A DNA stretch of 39,673 nucleotides from a virus. Positions 8,200-16,274 of the stretch are shown piece after piece (position 1 is the stretch's first letter; every line of letters starts with the position of its first letter). A program made the position numbers and the translations under genes. The notes under the pieces are model-generated. The model saw only the letters and a list, made by a program, of their open reading frames with translations. It searched no databases and was not told the DNA's origin. The DNA is taken from IMG/VR virus record IMGVR_UViG_3300046516_000797, positions 1 to 39,673 of that record; one strand, written 5' to 3'.

Positions 8200-8436
8200 A
8201 TGTTCCGGCAGGACCCAGGACCGTGCCCGATCTGCGGAGCCGCGCATAGCGCGTGCACCGAGAAGAGCGGGCCGATCTCACAGCCGATTGTCCCGTCGCA
8301 TGGGACGCCGGCGGCGGTGGCTGCGCCGAATCCTGCACCGCGCCCGGCGCTCGTAGCCGACGCGGTGCAGGCGACGTTACCGCCTGACCACTTCACGTCG
8401 GGCACGTATCGACGCAAGCGGAAGACGACACCATGA
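8200..8436 (+). CDS. Small CxxC protein between head genes
   Basis: A 78-aa protein starting MFRQDPGPCPICGAAH with Cys9, Cys12 and Cys19 (CPICGAAHSAC) as a likely metal site, followed by a Pro/Ala-rich linker and a basic tail (YRRKRKTTP). No clear Shine-Dalgarno precedes the ATG, and the gap from the previous stop is 6 nt. Its last codons overlap the next start by ATGA, which supports it being translated. Similar short N-terminal CPxCG proteins occur at this place in other siphophages as conserved hypotheticals. Function is unknown. Confidence 0.6.
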   Translation: MFRQDPGPCPICGAAHSACTEKSGPISQPIVPSHGTPAAVAAPNPAPRPALVADAVQATLPPDHFTSGTYRRKRKTTP

Positions 8437-9167
8437 CGATTCCTGCGCGCTCTGTGCTCGTGACGCCGGCGACACCCGTCGTGTCCTCGTCGGTCGCGAG
8501 TCCGACCGTGCTGAAGACCGAAACCCCGCACTACCTCGTGAGCGGCGACAAGGTGCGCCTGGCCGGGCACGTCGGCGCGACACCGGCGCTCGATGGCGAC
8601 TACGTGGTCACGGTGATCGACGCGACGACCGTCTCGCTGCCGATCACGGTCACGGCTGGCGGCAGCGGCGGCACGCTGACCCGCACCGCGGCGCGGCTCG
8701 TGCTGACGCTGGACGAGGGCAAGCTGCGCGCGGGGCTCGACTGGCCGGCGGGTGATGAGCGCGACGCGCTGATGCTCGGGTTCATCGCGGCCGCGCAGAA
8801 CCAGGTGGAGCAACGCACCGGGCTCGCGCTGCTCACGCAGGTGCGGGATGTGTACCTCAACGCGGCGGGGCAGCGACCGCCCCAGACGACGCCGGTGCAA
8901 GCGATCATCGGCGTGCCGACCGCGACACCCTACGACGACTGGCCGGCTGAACCGTTTCCGTTTCAACCGTGGTCGGTGCGGATTGTCGTCGGCTGGTCGA
9001 GCGTGGAGCAGGTGCCGCCGCTGCTCGTACATGCGGTGGGGCTGTTGACCGCGCACTACGCGACGTTGGGCCGCGACCTGGCCAGCCTCAACTCGAACAT
9101 CGCGACCGAGGTCCCGCAAGGGTTTGAAGCCGCGATCGAAACCTTTGGGCTGGTGACCCTGATGTGA
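8433..9167 (+). CDS. Head-tail connector with N-terminal FCCH-like beta domain
   Basis: A 244-aa protein with two parts. Residues about 15-88 are a beta module (PHYLVSGDKVRLAGHVG, YVVTVIDATTVSLPI, GSGGTLTR) resembling the domain annotated as ubiquitin-activating-E1 FCCH in phage proteins. Residues about 92-244 match the gp6-like head-tail connector family: a helical stretch DERDALMLGFIAAAQNQVE, RTGLALLTQ, then RIVVGWSS and a C-terminal helix. The connector ring would sit under the portal. It is coupled to its neighbours by ATGA and GTGA. The added beta domain is unusual relative to the usual ~100-200 aa connectors. Confidence 0.75.
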   Translation: MTIPARSVLVTPATPVVSSSVASPTVLKTETPHYLVSGDKVRLAGHVGATPALDGDYVVTVIDATTVSLPITVTAGGSGGTLTRTAARLVLTLDEGKLRAGLDWPAGDERDALMLGFIAAAQNQVEQRTGLALLTQVRDVYLNAAGQRPPQTTPVQAIIGVPTATPYDDWPAEPFPFQPWSVRIVVGWSSVEQVPPLLVHAVGLLTAHYATLGRDLASLNSNIATEVPQGFEAAIETFGLVTLM

Positions 9168-9517
9168 TTGGACCGACCACCACGATCGGGGATCGGCCGC
9201 ATCGGGTGAACTTGCAAAACCCGTCCGCGCCGATTCCGGATGGGCACGGCGGCTATACGCAGGCCTGGGTGGACCTCGTGCCGTTCGCGCTCTTCGTCAA
9301 GATCGAGCCGGCGACCGCGCTCGCGCTCGAACGCGTGAAGTCGGTCGGCACGGTGGTCGCGCAGGCGACGCATCTGGTGACGGGGCCCTATCACCCGCAG
9401 GCAACGACGCAGACGCGGCTGCTCTTCAATGGGCGCGCGCTGACCGTCGTCGGCCTGGTGAGCCGTGACGAGCGGAACGTGGAGAGCGTGATGATCTGCG
9501 CTGAGGTGGTCCGATGA
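9164..9517 (+). CDS. Head closure / head-tail adaptor protein
   Basis: A 117-aa all-beta protein of the phage head-tail joining family (Phage_H_T_join type). Features are an N-terminal GDRPHRVNLQNPS strand, a GGYTQAWVDL turn (the common GG-x-x-x-W motif), FVKIEPATA, a loop containing HLVTGPYHP, and RLLFNGRALTVVGLVSRDER near the C-terminus. It would plug the connector and join the tail. The GTG start overlaps the upstream stop by GTGA, and its own stop overlaps the next start. Length is normal for the family. Confidence 0.85.
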   Translation: MIGPTTTIGDRPHRVNLQNPSAPIPDGHGGYTQAWVDLVPFALFVKIEPATALALERVKSVGTVVAQATHLVTGPYHPQATTQTRLLFNGRALTVVGLVSRDERNVESVMICAEVVR

Positions 9518-9924
9518 GCGTGCGGCTCGTGATGGACACCCGCGAGATTCGGGCCGCGCTCGCGAAGCTGCCGGAAGAGCTGCGCGGCGAAGCGGGCCAC
9601 ATCGTCGAGGCCTCCGCGAACGAGGCGGTGGTCGCCATCCGCAGTGCGTACCCGGTCTTCACCGGGAACCTCCGCGATCACGTCTACGCGACACAGTTCG
9701 AGGCCGGGCGGTTCGTCTCGAAGTGGCGGGTGATCAACGCGGCGAAGCACGCGTGGATCTTCGAGCACGGCACGGTCCAGCGGCACACCGGGAAGGGTGC
9801 GAATCGCGGCATCATGCCGCCGGGCAACGTGTTCATTCCGACCGCGATCCGCGTGCGGCGGCGGCTGCTGGAGCGGCTGCGCGACATGCTCGTGCAGCAT
9901 GGGCTGATGGTCCGGGCGGCGTGA
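9514..9924 (+). CDS. HK97 gp10-family tail completion protein
   Basis: A 136-aa protein of the HK97 gp10 family. Typical features are an N-terminal helix (REIRAALAKLPEEL), a second helix, the YPVFTGNLRDHVYA segment where this family has P-x-x-T-G-x-L, and HAWIFEHGTVQRHTGKGANRG resembling the conserved E-x-G-T motif. A basic C-terminal helix follows. These proteins act at the neck/tail-terminator region during tail completion. It is ATGA-coupled to the adaptor gene and followed after one base by the tail terminator. Confidence 0.85.
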   Translation: MSVRLVMDTREIRAALAKLPEELRGEAGHIVEASANEAVVAIRSAYPVFTGNLRDHVYATQFEAGRFVSKWRVINAAKHAWIFEHGTVQRHTGKGANRGIMPPGNVFIPTAIRVRRRLLERLRDMLVQHGLMVRAA

Positions 9925-9925
9925 G

Positions 9926-10342
9926 ATGTCGGATTCTTCAGCGGTGCAGACCGCACTCGTGGCGAAGCTGGCAGGCGACCAGGCCCTCGCCGACCTGTTG
10001 CCCGATGGGGTGTTTTTCGGCGATGCCGCGCAGGGCGCGACGGCGTTCGTGCTGGTGTCGCTCGTGATTGGCGCGGATGAGCGGATGTTCAACGCGCGCG
10101 CGTGGGAAGCGCCGATCTATCTCGTGCAGGCGGTGCATCTCTCGACAAGCGGGGTCACGGCCGACAACGCGGCGAAGCGGATCGATGAACTGCTGGACGA
10201 CGGGTCGCTCACGATCGAGGGCTATACGCTGATGCACATGGCGCGCGCGGAATACATTCGCGGCGTGGAGCCCGACACGATCGATCCGTCGCTGCGCTGG
10301 CAGCACGCCGGCGGGCGGTACGAAGTGATGGTCAGCGAATGA
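9926..10342 (+). CDS. Tail terminator (DUF3168-like)
   Basis: A 138-aa protein. An N-terminal helix (AVQTALVAKLAGDQALADLL), the central IYLVQAVHLS strand, the helix AKRIDELLDDG and the C-terminal GGRYEVMV strand match the small tail-terminator proteins of siphophages (DUF3168/gp17-like). These cap the growing tail tube. Position between gp10-like protein and the tail tube gene fits, apart from the intervening glycosyltransferase. The stop overlaps the glycosyltransferase start by ATGA. Assignment is from pattern and synteny. Confidence 0.75.
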   Translation: MSDSSAVQTALVAKLAGDQALADLLPDGVFFGDAAQGATAFVLVSLVIGADERMFNARAWEAPIYLVQAVHLSTSGVTADNAAKRIDELLDDGSLTIEGYTLMHMARAEYIRGVEPDTIDPSLRWQHAGGRYEVMVSE

Positions 10343-11982
10343 CGCCACGGTTCTCAGTGATCGTGCCGACGACGGGCCGCGCGACGCTGGTGCGCGCGCT
10401 GCAATCGGTCGCGGACCAGCTCGAGCCGGGCGACGAAGTGATTGTGGTGGGCGGCGACGACGCCGGCGCGGAGGCCGCGATCCGATTCGGCTTCACGTTC
10501 ATCCCGTGCGGGCCCGGTGGGAACTTCGGCTGCACCGAACGGACGATGGGTATCGCGCGCGCGACGGGCACGCATCTGGTCTTTTTGGACGACGACGACG
10601 CGTTTCTGCCGGGCGCGTTCGCGAAGATGCGCGAGGCCTGCGCCGCGCACCCAGGACGGCCGGTGATGTTCCGGATGATTGCGCCAGGCGGTCGGGTGCT
10701 CTGGCACGAGCCTGTGGTCCGCCTCGGCAATCACGGCACGCCGCAATTCGTGACGCCGAACGACCGCGCGCGGCTCGGGCAGTGGGGCACGCGGTACGAA
10801 GGCGATTTCGATTTCTGTGTCTCGACGCTCGCGCACTATCCGGAGGGGGCGCTTGTCTGGGACTCGACCGTGGTGTACACCTGTCGGCCGCAGATCGCGG
10901 CGGTGGGCGGTCGCGTGCTGCTCGTGCATCCTGGGGCGACGGTCGCGCCGGCGGATGTGGAAGCGGGTTTGCGCTTCGGCCTGGAAGCGCACGGCGTCAC
11001 CGTGATCCGGTACCGGCTCGATGAACGCATCGAGGGATCGCGGCGGTGGCTGTACACCGCCTGGCGGCGGGCGAAGCGAACCTACCCGACCTTTGACCGG
11101 CCGACGAGCGCCGATGTCTTCTACCATGCCGGGCTCGGCGCGTTGGAGATGGCGCTGCGGCACCAGGTCGAAGCCGTGGTGATCGTGAGCGCCATGTACC
11201 TGCACCCCGACGTGATCGTGATGCTGAAGCGGGCAGGCCTGCGCGTGGTGGTGCTCTTCACCGAAACCCCGTACGACCTCGACCACGAATTGAAGATCGC
11301 CGCGCTCGTGGATGGCGGCTGGACGAATGAACGCTCGGCGGTGGACGCGTTCCGCGCGGTCAATCCGCGCATGGGCTATCTGGCGCACGGCTGGCATCCG
11401 GAACGGCATCGGCCGGGCCCGCGACCCGGCGACGACCAGGTGACCGCGCACGATGTGGTCTTCGTCGGCACCGGCAATCGCGAGCGCGTGGAGTGGCTGA
11501 CGCAGATCGATTGGACCGGGATCGACCTGGGGCTCTACGGCTCGTGGGATATGTTGGGCTCGCGGTCGCCGCTGCGCGCGTTCGTGCGCGGGAAGCAGAC
11601 CGAGAACAGTCTGACGGCCGCGCTCTATCGTCGCGCCAAGGTCGGCCTGAATCTGTACCGGATGTCGCAAGGGTGGGGACGGCACGCGCCGCCCATCGCG
11701 CACGCCGAGTCCCTGAATCCGCGCGCGTATGAACTCGCGGCGTGTGGCGTGTTCCACGTGAGCACGGATCGCGCCGAAGTGCACGAGGTCTTCGGCGAGC
11801 TCGTGCCGACCTTCACGACCGCTGCGGAGGCCTCGCAACTCCTCCGCACCTGGCTGGCGGCACCGGCGGCGCGCGCGGCGGTGGCCGCGCAGCTGCCGGC
11901 GCGGGTCGCCTCGGGCTCGTGGGTCGCCCGGTCGGCGACCATCATCGCGGATGTGCAATCGCTTGTGGCGCGCGCGGCGTAA
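10339..11982 (+). CDS. Two-domain glycosyltransferase (GT-A plus CgeB-like GT-B)
   Basis: A 547-aa protein. Residues 3-180 form a GT2-like GT-A domain: SVIVPTTGR start, a DEVIVVGGDDA strand, and LVFLDDDDAFLPGAF with the acidic nucleotide-sugar/metal motif at 84-87. Residues about 188-540 resemble the CgeB/Glyco_trans_1 GT-B group: VVFVGTGNRERV, ALYRRAKVGLNLYR, and SLNPRAYELAACGVFHVS (458-475), where this family has N-x-R-x-x-E-x-x-A-x-G. Two transferases in one chain could add two sugars in sequence. It is ATGA-coupled to the tail terminator and precedes the tail tube gene, so virion-protein glycosylation is a natural inference. Target and donor are unknown. Confidence 0.85.
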   Translation: MTPRFSVIVPTTGRATLVRALQSVADQLEPGDEVIVVGGDDAGAEAAIRFGFTFIPCGPGGNFGCTERTMGIARATGTHLVFLDDDDAFLPGAFAKMREACAAHPGRPVMFRMIAPGGRVLWHEPVVRLGNHGTPQFVTPNDRARLGQWGTRYEGDFDFCVSTLAHYPEGALVWDSTVVYTCRPQIAAVGGRVLLVHPGATVAPADVEAGLRFGLEAHGVTVIRYRLDERIEGSRRWLYTAWRRAKRTYPTFDRPTSADVFYHAGLGALEMALRHQVEAVVIVSAMYLHPDVIVMLKRAGLRVVVLFTETPYDLDHELKIAALVDGGWTNERSAVDAFRAVNPRMGYLAHGWHPERHRPGPRPGDDQVTAHDVVFVGTGNRERVEWLTQIDWTGIDLGLYGSWDMLGSRSPLRAFVRGKQTENSLTAALYRRAKVGLNLYRMSQGWGRHAPPIAHAESLNPRAYELAACGVFHVSTDRAEVHEVFGELVPTFTTAAEASQLLRTWLAAPAARAAVAAQLPARVASGSWVARSATIIADVQSLVARAA

Positions 11983-12009
11983 CCGAAGAGCAAACGAAGG
12001 AGAAGAGAG

Positions 12010-12381
12010 ATGCCCCGATATCACGGTGGAAAAGCAATCGTGCAGGCGTCGGTCGGTCAAGCAGGCAGTGTGTCGCAAGTGATCTCGATGTCGAAGTGGT
12101 CGCTGAACAAATCGCGCGATCTGAACAAGGTCTACGTGCAGGGCCTCCCCGACATCAAGGGCACCCTGTCCGGCTTCTGGGATTCGTCGTCCGACGTGTT
12201 GTTCAACGCGGCGGACTCGCCAGACGGTGTGAAGCTGTACCTGTATCCGTCGTCGCTCTATCCGACCTCGTACGAGTACGGCCCGGCCTGGCTCGACCAG
12301 ACCATCGACGTGGACGTGAAGGGCGCGGTGTCCATGACCGGCGCGTTCGTCGCGGCCGGCGCGTGGGGCCACTCGCACTAG
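12010..12381 (+). CDS. Major tail (tube) protein
   Basis: A 123-aa protein with the strongest ribosome-binding site of the region (AAGGAGAAGAGAG ending just before ATG), as expected for a tube subunit made in many copies. The sequence is beta-rich with the pattern MSKWSLNKSRD, VQGLPDIKGTLSGFWD, GVKLYLYPSS and VDVKGAVSMTGAFVAAG, which resembles short tail-tube proteins of siphophages. It lies between the tail terminator/glycosyltransferase and the assembly chaperone genes, the usual place. It is shorter than many tube proteins (150-250 aa). Confidence 0.78.
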   Translation: MPRYHGGKAIVQASVGQAGSVSQVISMSKWSLNKSRDLNKVYVQGLPDIKGTLSGFWDSSSDVLFNAADSPDGVKLYLYPSSLYPTSYEYGPAWLDQTIDVDVKGAVSMTGAFVAAGAWGHSH

Positions 12382-12385
12382 ACCG

Positions 12386-12649
12386 ATGCCGTTGACCGTG
12401 CGCGGCGTCGAGGGCGCGATCCGCCTGGGCTACTACCCGGTGGGCACGCTGCGCGCATGGATCGTGACGCGGATGGACGACACGTGGTCGCTGACCGCGA
12501 CGGTGGAATCGCTGGATGTCTTTCGAGCCTCGCAACGGCCGTTGACATTTGTCGCGCGACACAAAGACGGCCGCTGGGTGTGGCCGATTCAGACGTTGCA
12601 GATTTCGGGCGGCTCGTTGACTGCGAGCCTGGGCCCGCCGGAGAGGTGA
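12386..12649 (+). CDS. Small conserved tail-module protein
   Basis: An 87-aa protein 4 nt after the tail tube gene. Features are LRAWIVTRMDDTWSLTATVES in the middle and a C-terminal ISGGSLTASLGPPER. I recognise this layout (R-x-W-x-V-T-R, then L-x-A-x-L-G-P-P-E) from unnamed proteins that follow the tail tube gene in other phages and prophages. The pattern predicts a compact beta fold. It may be a minor tail component or chaperone; no function is established to my knowledge. No strong Shine-Dalgarno is seen, so it probably relies on coupling. Confidence 0.65.
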   Translation: MPLTVRGVEGAIRLGYYPVGTLRAWIVTRMDDTWSLTATVESLDVFRASQRPLTFVARHKDGRWVWPIQTLQISGGSLTASLGPPER

Positions 12650-12652
12650 CCA

Positions 12653-13099
12653 ATGCACTCGCGATTCGTCCGACCTCAGAGCGTCACGCTGCCGATCTCC
12701 CACGGCGACACGATCACCGTCAAGCGCCGACTGACGCACGGCGAACACACCGATATCAATACCCGGCTCACCATGAACGTAGACGGCTTGGCCCGCATGA
12801 ACCCGGCGATGCTGCCGTACTCGCGCGCGATCGCCTACCTGCTGGATTGGAGCATCACCGATGACAGCGGCCGGCGCGTGGACATCGTAGACAAATCGCC
12901 CGATGAGGTCCTCGCGATCTTGCGCGCGATGGAGAGCGACGACTACGACGAAATCGCCGACGCGATCCTCAAGCACGAGCGCGCGATGAACGCGGAACGC
13001 GCGGCGGAAAAAAACGGCCAGGGTGGCGAGACCAAGTTGCCAGCGACCTCGCCATCGCTCGACGCTGCGGCTGGCGGTACGAGTGGGTCCGCGACCTAG
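12653..13099 (+). CDS. Tail assembly chaperone, gpG-type product (unshifted)
   Basis: A 148-aa unshifted product. It begins 3 nt after the previous stop. The N-terminal domain (residues about 8-110) has beta segments SVTLPISHGDTITVKRRL, then a helical part including DEVLAILRAMESDDYDEIADAI and a charged helix ending ERAAEKNG. The final 27 residues after the slippery site are Ser/Thr/Gly-rich and read as the short alternative tail. It would bind the tape measure protein during tail assembly. It is expressed together with a longer frameshifted form described separately. Confidence 0.82.
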   Translation: MHSRFVRPQSVTLPISHGDTITVKRRLTHGEHTDINTRLTMNVDGLARMNPAMLPYSRAIAYLLDWSITDDSGRRVDIVDKSPDEVLAILRAMESDDYDEIADAILKHERAMNAERAAEKNGQGGETKLPATSPSLDAAAGGTSGSAT

Positions 13100-13173
13100 A
13101 CGCGGACGTGTACGCGATTCTCGCGGAGCAGTTGATCGCCGAGCAAGCCGCCGCTGACGAGGATGAACCCTGA
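12653..13173 (+). CDS. Tail assembly chaperone, gpGT-type -1 frameshift product
   Basis: A -1 slip at A_AAA_AAC (13009-13015) joins codons 1-121 to a second frame that runs 13015-13170 and stops at TGA 13171-13173, giving about 173 aa. The extension contains DLAIARRCGWRYEWVRDL then DADVYAILAEQLIAEQ, a pattern typical of the T part of gpGT chaperones (LAxxxGW ... LxxxL). The shifted stop overlaps the tape measure ATG as TGATG, the same junction style seen elsewhere in this operon. A hairpin sits 6 nt after the slip site. All this is seen in sequence; use of the shift is inferred from the family. Confidence 0.85.
13009..13056 (+). promoter_or_regulatory. Programmed -1 frameshift signal
   Basis: A seven-A run (13008-13014) contains the in-frame heptamer A AAA AAC at 13009-13015, a classical X_XXY_YYZ slippery site. 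After a 6-nt spacer, GGTGGCGAG (13022-13030) pairs with CTCGCCATC (13048-13056), a 9-bp stem with one G-U pair and a 17-nt loop. Both the site and the spacing match known -1 recoding signals. Confidence 0.85.
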
Positions 13174-15998
13174 TGGCTCTGACCGCCACCTTCGAAGCTG
13201 ATTTTTCGTCCTTCTACGACGCGTGTCAGAAGGCCGAAGTCTCGCTCAAAAGTTTCGAAACCGAGGCTGGGAACGTCACGACCTCGTTGAACAAGATGGT
13301 GGAGCAGTTCGACGGGCGGCGGTTGATCGAGCAGGCGACGCTCATGACGGAGGCGCTCAACCGTATCGGCGCCGACCACATGACCGAAGAGGAACTGACC
13401 CGTATCGGGAACACGGCCGCGGCTGCCGTCGAGAAAATGAAAGCGATGGGCATCGAGGTGCCGCCGCAAATGCTGAAGGCGGCGGAGGCCGCGAAGACCG
13501 TCGGGACGGAACACACGAACCTGATCGGCATCCTGACCAGTGTCGCCGGCGCGTTTGGGATCGCGTTCTCCGTCTCGGCGGCGGTGAACTTTATTCGGAC
13601 GATTGGCGAGGAAGCGGTCGAACTCCGGAACCTCAGCTTGCAGACGCGGATCAACATCGAGGACCTCCAGGTGCTCGCGGGCGCGACGAACGATTTCGGC
13701 GTGACCGGCCAGGAACTCGGTGCCGCGCTCTATAACCTGCAACGACGGATCGCCGGCAACGACCAGAGCGTGGCCTACGCCTACCACCTGATGGGCATGA
13801 GCATCGACGAGGTGAAGGACAAGGACCCGATGACCTTGTTCCTGATGACCGAGCGTGGCCTCGCCAGCTTGAAAGGTGGGATTCAGGACACCGCGGCCGC
13901 CGACCTCTTCGGCGGAAAACTCGGCTCGTCCATGATCGCGTTCTCAGCGGGGGCCGACGATGCCGTGGAGCACGCGAAGAACTTCAACAAGATCGTCGGC
14001 ACGGACTCGGTGAAGGCCACAGCGGATTTCGCCCAGGCGATCGAGCAGGCGTGGAAGAACATCAAATCGAGCACGACCGATGTGCTCGGGCCGCTCGCGG
14101 AAGGGTTCAACAACCTGAACAAGTTGGTCGAGGGCGGCACGAGCAAGTGGGCGATCTTCTGGGCGCAGTTCAAGGACCAGATCGCGTTCGAGGCCACAGG
14201 GAAGGGCACCGAGAACATGACGCGATTGTTCCTGGCGCTGCAAGAGCAACAGGACAAAAACAAAAAAACGCAGGAGGAACACACCGGCGCGGTCAAAGCG
14301 GGCACGGTCGCGCTCGATGAGCATGGCCGCGCGGCGGCGTTCATGGCGAAACTCGAGCAGGACTCCGCGAAGCCGCTGCTGGATTGGCAGAAGGACTACC
14401 TCGATCACCTGAAGGACATCGGGCAGCTCAACGCGCAGAACGCGTCCGCGATTGGGGTCAATGCCGACCAGCTCGAAAAATACAAGGCGACGGTCGAGCG
14501 CTTGAAGCAGGAGGAGCAGGACCGCGCGACGAAGAATAAAGAGTTTGACCAAGAACTGATGAATGGCCTCAACAACCAACTGGCGGTGATGCGGCAGGTT
14601 GAGGCGGCACAAGCGCAGCACTTCGGCTTGGAAACGCAAATCGAGATGCTGAGGAACCTGGCCGCCGCCGAGCATCTGCGCGCGCTCGCGGTCGCGGATG
14701 AGATGACCTCCGAGAAGGACCGGCAGAAGGTCCTCGAAGACGATTTCAAGCGGCAGACGGAATTCAAACTCCAAGAGGCCGCGCTCGAACAGGCGCTCGC
14801 GAACCAGCACGGCGAAGCGATGGTCCGCGCCATCGGGTTCCAGACGCAATACAACGCGCTCTACGGGCGCGATGCCCAGGGCAATCTGCTCGGGGTCAAC
14901 AACCTCCTCGATGATCAGCGCAAGCGCATCGACGCGATCAACGCCGCGTTGCCTGACGCGGCGAAGGGCACGGCGGAATACACCGAAAAAATGAACGCGC
15001 TCCAACTCGCGGACGCGAAGTTCGCGCAGGAGTTAGAGAAAGAGGCCCAGGCGAACACGAAGGCGGCGGCGGCGGCAGACATTTTCGGCCAGAAGATCGC
15101 GGCCCTCAAGGATGTGCTTCCGCCAGGGGCGGAACAGACGGCGCGCATCGCACTCGCCACACAGGATTACGTCAAAAGTTTGGAGGCGCTGGCACCCGCG
15201 CAGGACGCGACGCAAGCGGCGTTCGACAAAGCGGACGCGCAGTTCTTCAACCACGTCAACGCACTGAAGCAGTACCGGGATCAGGTCAAGCTGCTGCTCG
15301 ACGCGTACGCGATGGGCCCGGACGTGATGGAACGCATTCGGGAGGCCCAGGACAAGTTCATCAAGACCATCAACGAGCAGACGCAAGCGACGACCGCAAG
15401 CGCGAACGCATGGGCGAAGAACTACGACGAATTTCTGCGATACAACCAGGCGCTCGGCATCAGCACGAAGACCGTGGAAAACTCGATTGCCGTCTGGGAG
15501 CAACAGACGAAGAATCTGAACCAGTACCAGGGGCAGCTCGCCATCGTCGCCGATACCGCCGAGGACGCGTACAACCAGGTGCTCAAGTTCAACGCGACCG
15601 TCGCGATGGGGCCGAACACCGGTCAGTCTGGCGGACAGTCGAACGTGAGCGGCATCAACGCCCAGGTCGCGAACATGGCGACGGTCTACCAGTGGGCGAC
15701 CTCGGTCCTCCAGAACTGGGGCCAATCGCCAACGGGCACGGCCGGGCTCAAACTGCCGGCGCGCGCCGAGGGCGGACCCGTCGAATCCGGCTCGGCGTAC
15801 ATGGTGGGCGAGAAGGGGCCGGAAGTCTTCGTGCCCTCGGTGTCGGGGTCGATCAATCCGAACGCGCCCGGCGGCGGCACCGTGATCCACATGCCGATCA
15901 CGTTTCATCTCGTGGACACCGAATCGAATCTGGCGCGGCGCGTGAGCGCGGAAATTCTGCGCTCCGTCAAGCGCGGCACCCTGATCGGCAGCGTGTGA
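13173..15998 (+). CDS. Tape measure protein
   Basis: A 941-aa protein that sets tail length and is ejected with the DNA. It is mostly alpha-helical with long charged coiled-coil stretches (residues about 330-620). One hydrophobic segment (about 117-141, LIGILTSVAGAFGIAFSVSAA) could span a membrane. Near the C-terminus is the signature ARAEGGPVESGSAYMVGEKG followed by PEVFVPS, common at the end of tape measures. The length predicts a tail of very roughly 140 nm if about 1.5 angstrom per residue holds. Its ATG overlaps the frameshifted chaperone stop, and its stop overlaps the next start (TGATG). Confidence 0.95.
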   Translation: MALTATFEADFSSFYDACQKAEVSLKSFETEAGNVTTSLNKMVEQFDGRRLIEQATLMTEALNRIGADHMTEEELTRIGNTAAAAVEKMKAMGIEVPPQMLKAAEAAKTVGTEHTNLIGILTSVAGAFGIAFSVSAAVNFIRTIGEEAVELRNLSLQTRINIEDLQVLAGATNDFGVTGQELGAALYNLQRRIAGNDQSVAYAYHLMGMSIDEVKDKDPMTLFLMTERGLASLKGGIQDTAAADLFGGKLGSSMIAFSAGADDAVEHAKNFNKIVGTDSVKATADFAQAIEQAWKNIKSSTTDVLGPLAEGFNNLNKLVEGGTSKWAIFWAQFKDQIAFEATGKGTENMTRLFLALQEQQDKNKKTQEEHTGAVKAGTVALDEHGRAAAFMAKLEQDSAKPLLDWQKDYLDHLKDIGQLNAQNASAIGVNADQLEKYKATVERLKQEEQDRATKNKEFDQELMNGLNNQLAVMRQVEAAQAQHFGLETQIEMLRNLAAAEHLRALAVADEMTSEKDRQKVLEDDFKRQTEFKLQEAALEQALANQHGEAMVRAIGFQTQYNALYGRDAQGNLLGVNNLLDDQRKRIDAINAALPDAAKGTAEYTEKMNALQLADAKFAQELEKEAQANTKAAAAADIFGQKIAALKDVLPPGAEQTARIALATQDYVKSLEALAPAQDATQAAFDKADAQFFNHVNALKQYRDQVKLLLDAYAMGPDVMERIREAQDKFIKTINEQTQATTASANAWAKNYDEFLRYNQALGISTKTVENSIAVWEQQTKNLNQYQGQLAIVADTAEDAYNQVLKFNATVAMGPNTGQSGGQSNVSGINAQVANMATVYQWATSVLQNWGQSPTGTAGLKLPARAEGGPVESGSAYMVGEKGPEVFVPSVSGSINPNAPGGGTVIHMPITFHLVDTESNLARRVSAEILRSVKRGTLIGSV

Positions 15999-16270
15999 TG
16001 GCGGTCGCCCTGGCGCGCGCGGTGCAGTCGGCTCAGCTCTACGCCGTGGTCCGGTCGGCCTGTGTGTGCGGGCAGCCGTGGACGGCGCACCGCGCGGGGG
16101 CGACGTGTGCCGGGTATCAGCCGGCGCGACCGCCGACGGAGCTCGGCGTCGTGGCGTACGCGCACCGGTCGCGCGCGTGTCGCTGGTGGTGGTGGTTCGA
16201 ATCCTTCGCGCGTGCGCGCCGCACCTCGAGCGAGCGGCGTTGGTCAACTCGGCGCTCACAACAGGAGTAG
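15998..16270 (+). CDS. Small Cys-containing protein after tape measure
   Basis: A 90-aa protein beginning at ATG 15998 in a TGATG overlap with the tape measure stop. The N-terminal half has VRSACVCGQPWTAHR followed by CAGYQPARPP, with Cys residues near 24, 26 and 41 that could form a zinc site. The C-terminal half is Arg/Trp/Ser rich. Its last codons contain the AGGAG that serves the next gene. I recognise similar small Cys proteins at this place in other phages but know no function; a minor tail role is inference. Confidence 0.55.
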   Translation: MAVALARAVQSAQLYAVVRSACVCGQPWTAHRAGATCAGYQPARPPTELGVVAYAHRSRACRWWWWFESFARARRTSSERRWSTRRSQQE

Positions 16271-16274
16271 CGAT

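Noticed and set aside
10354-12378. 674-aa minus-strand frame opposite the glycosyltransferase
   Set aside because: In high-GC DNA, antisense frames stay open by codon bias. The + strand gene has clear domains and coupling, and the minus frame shows none.
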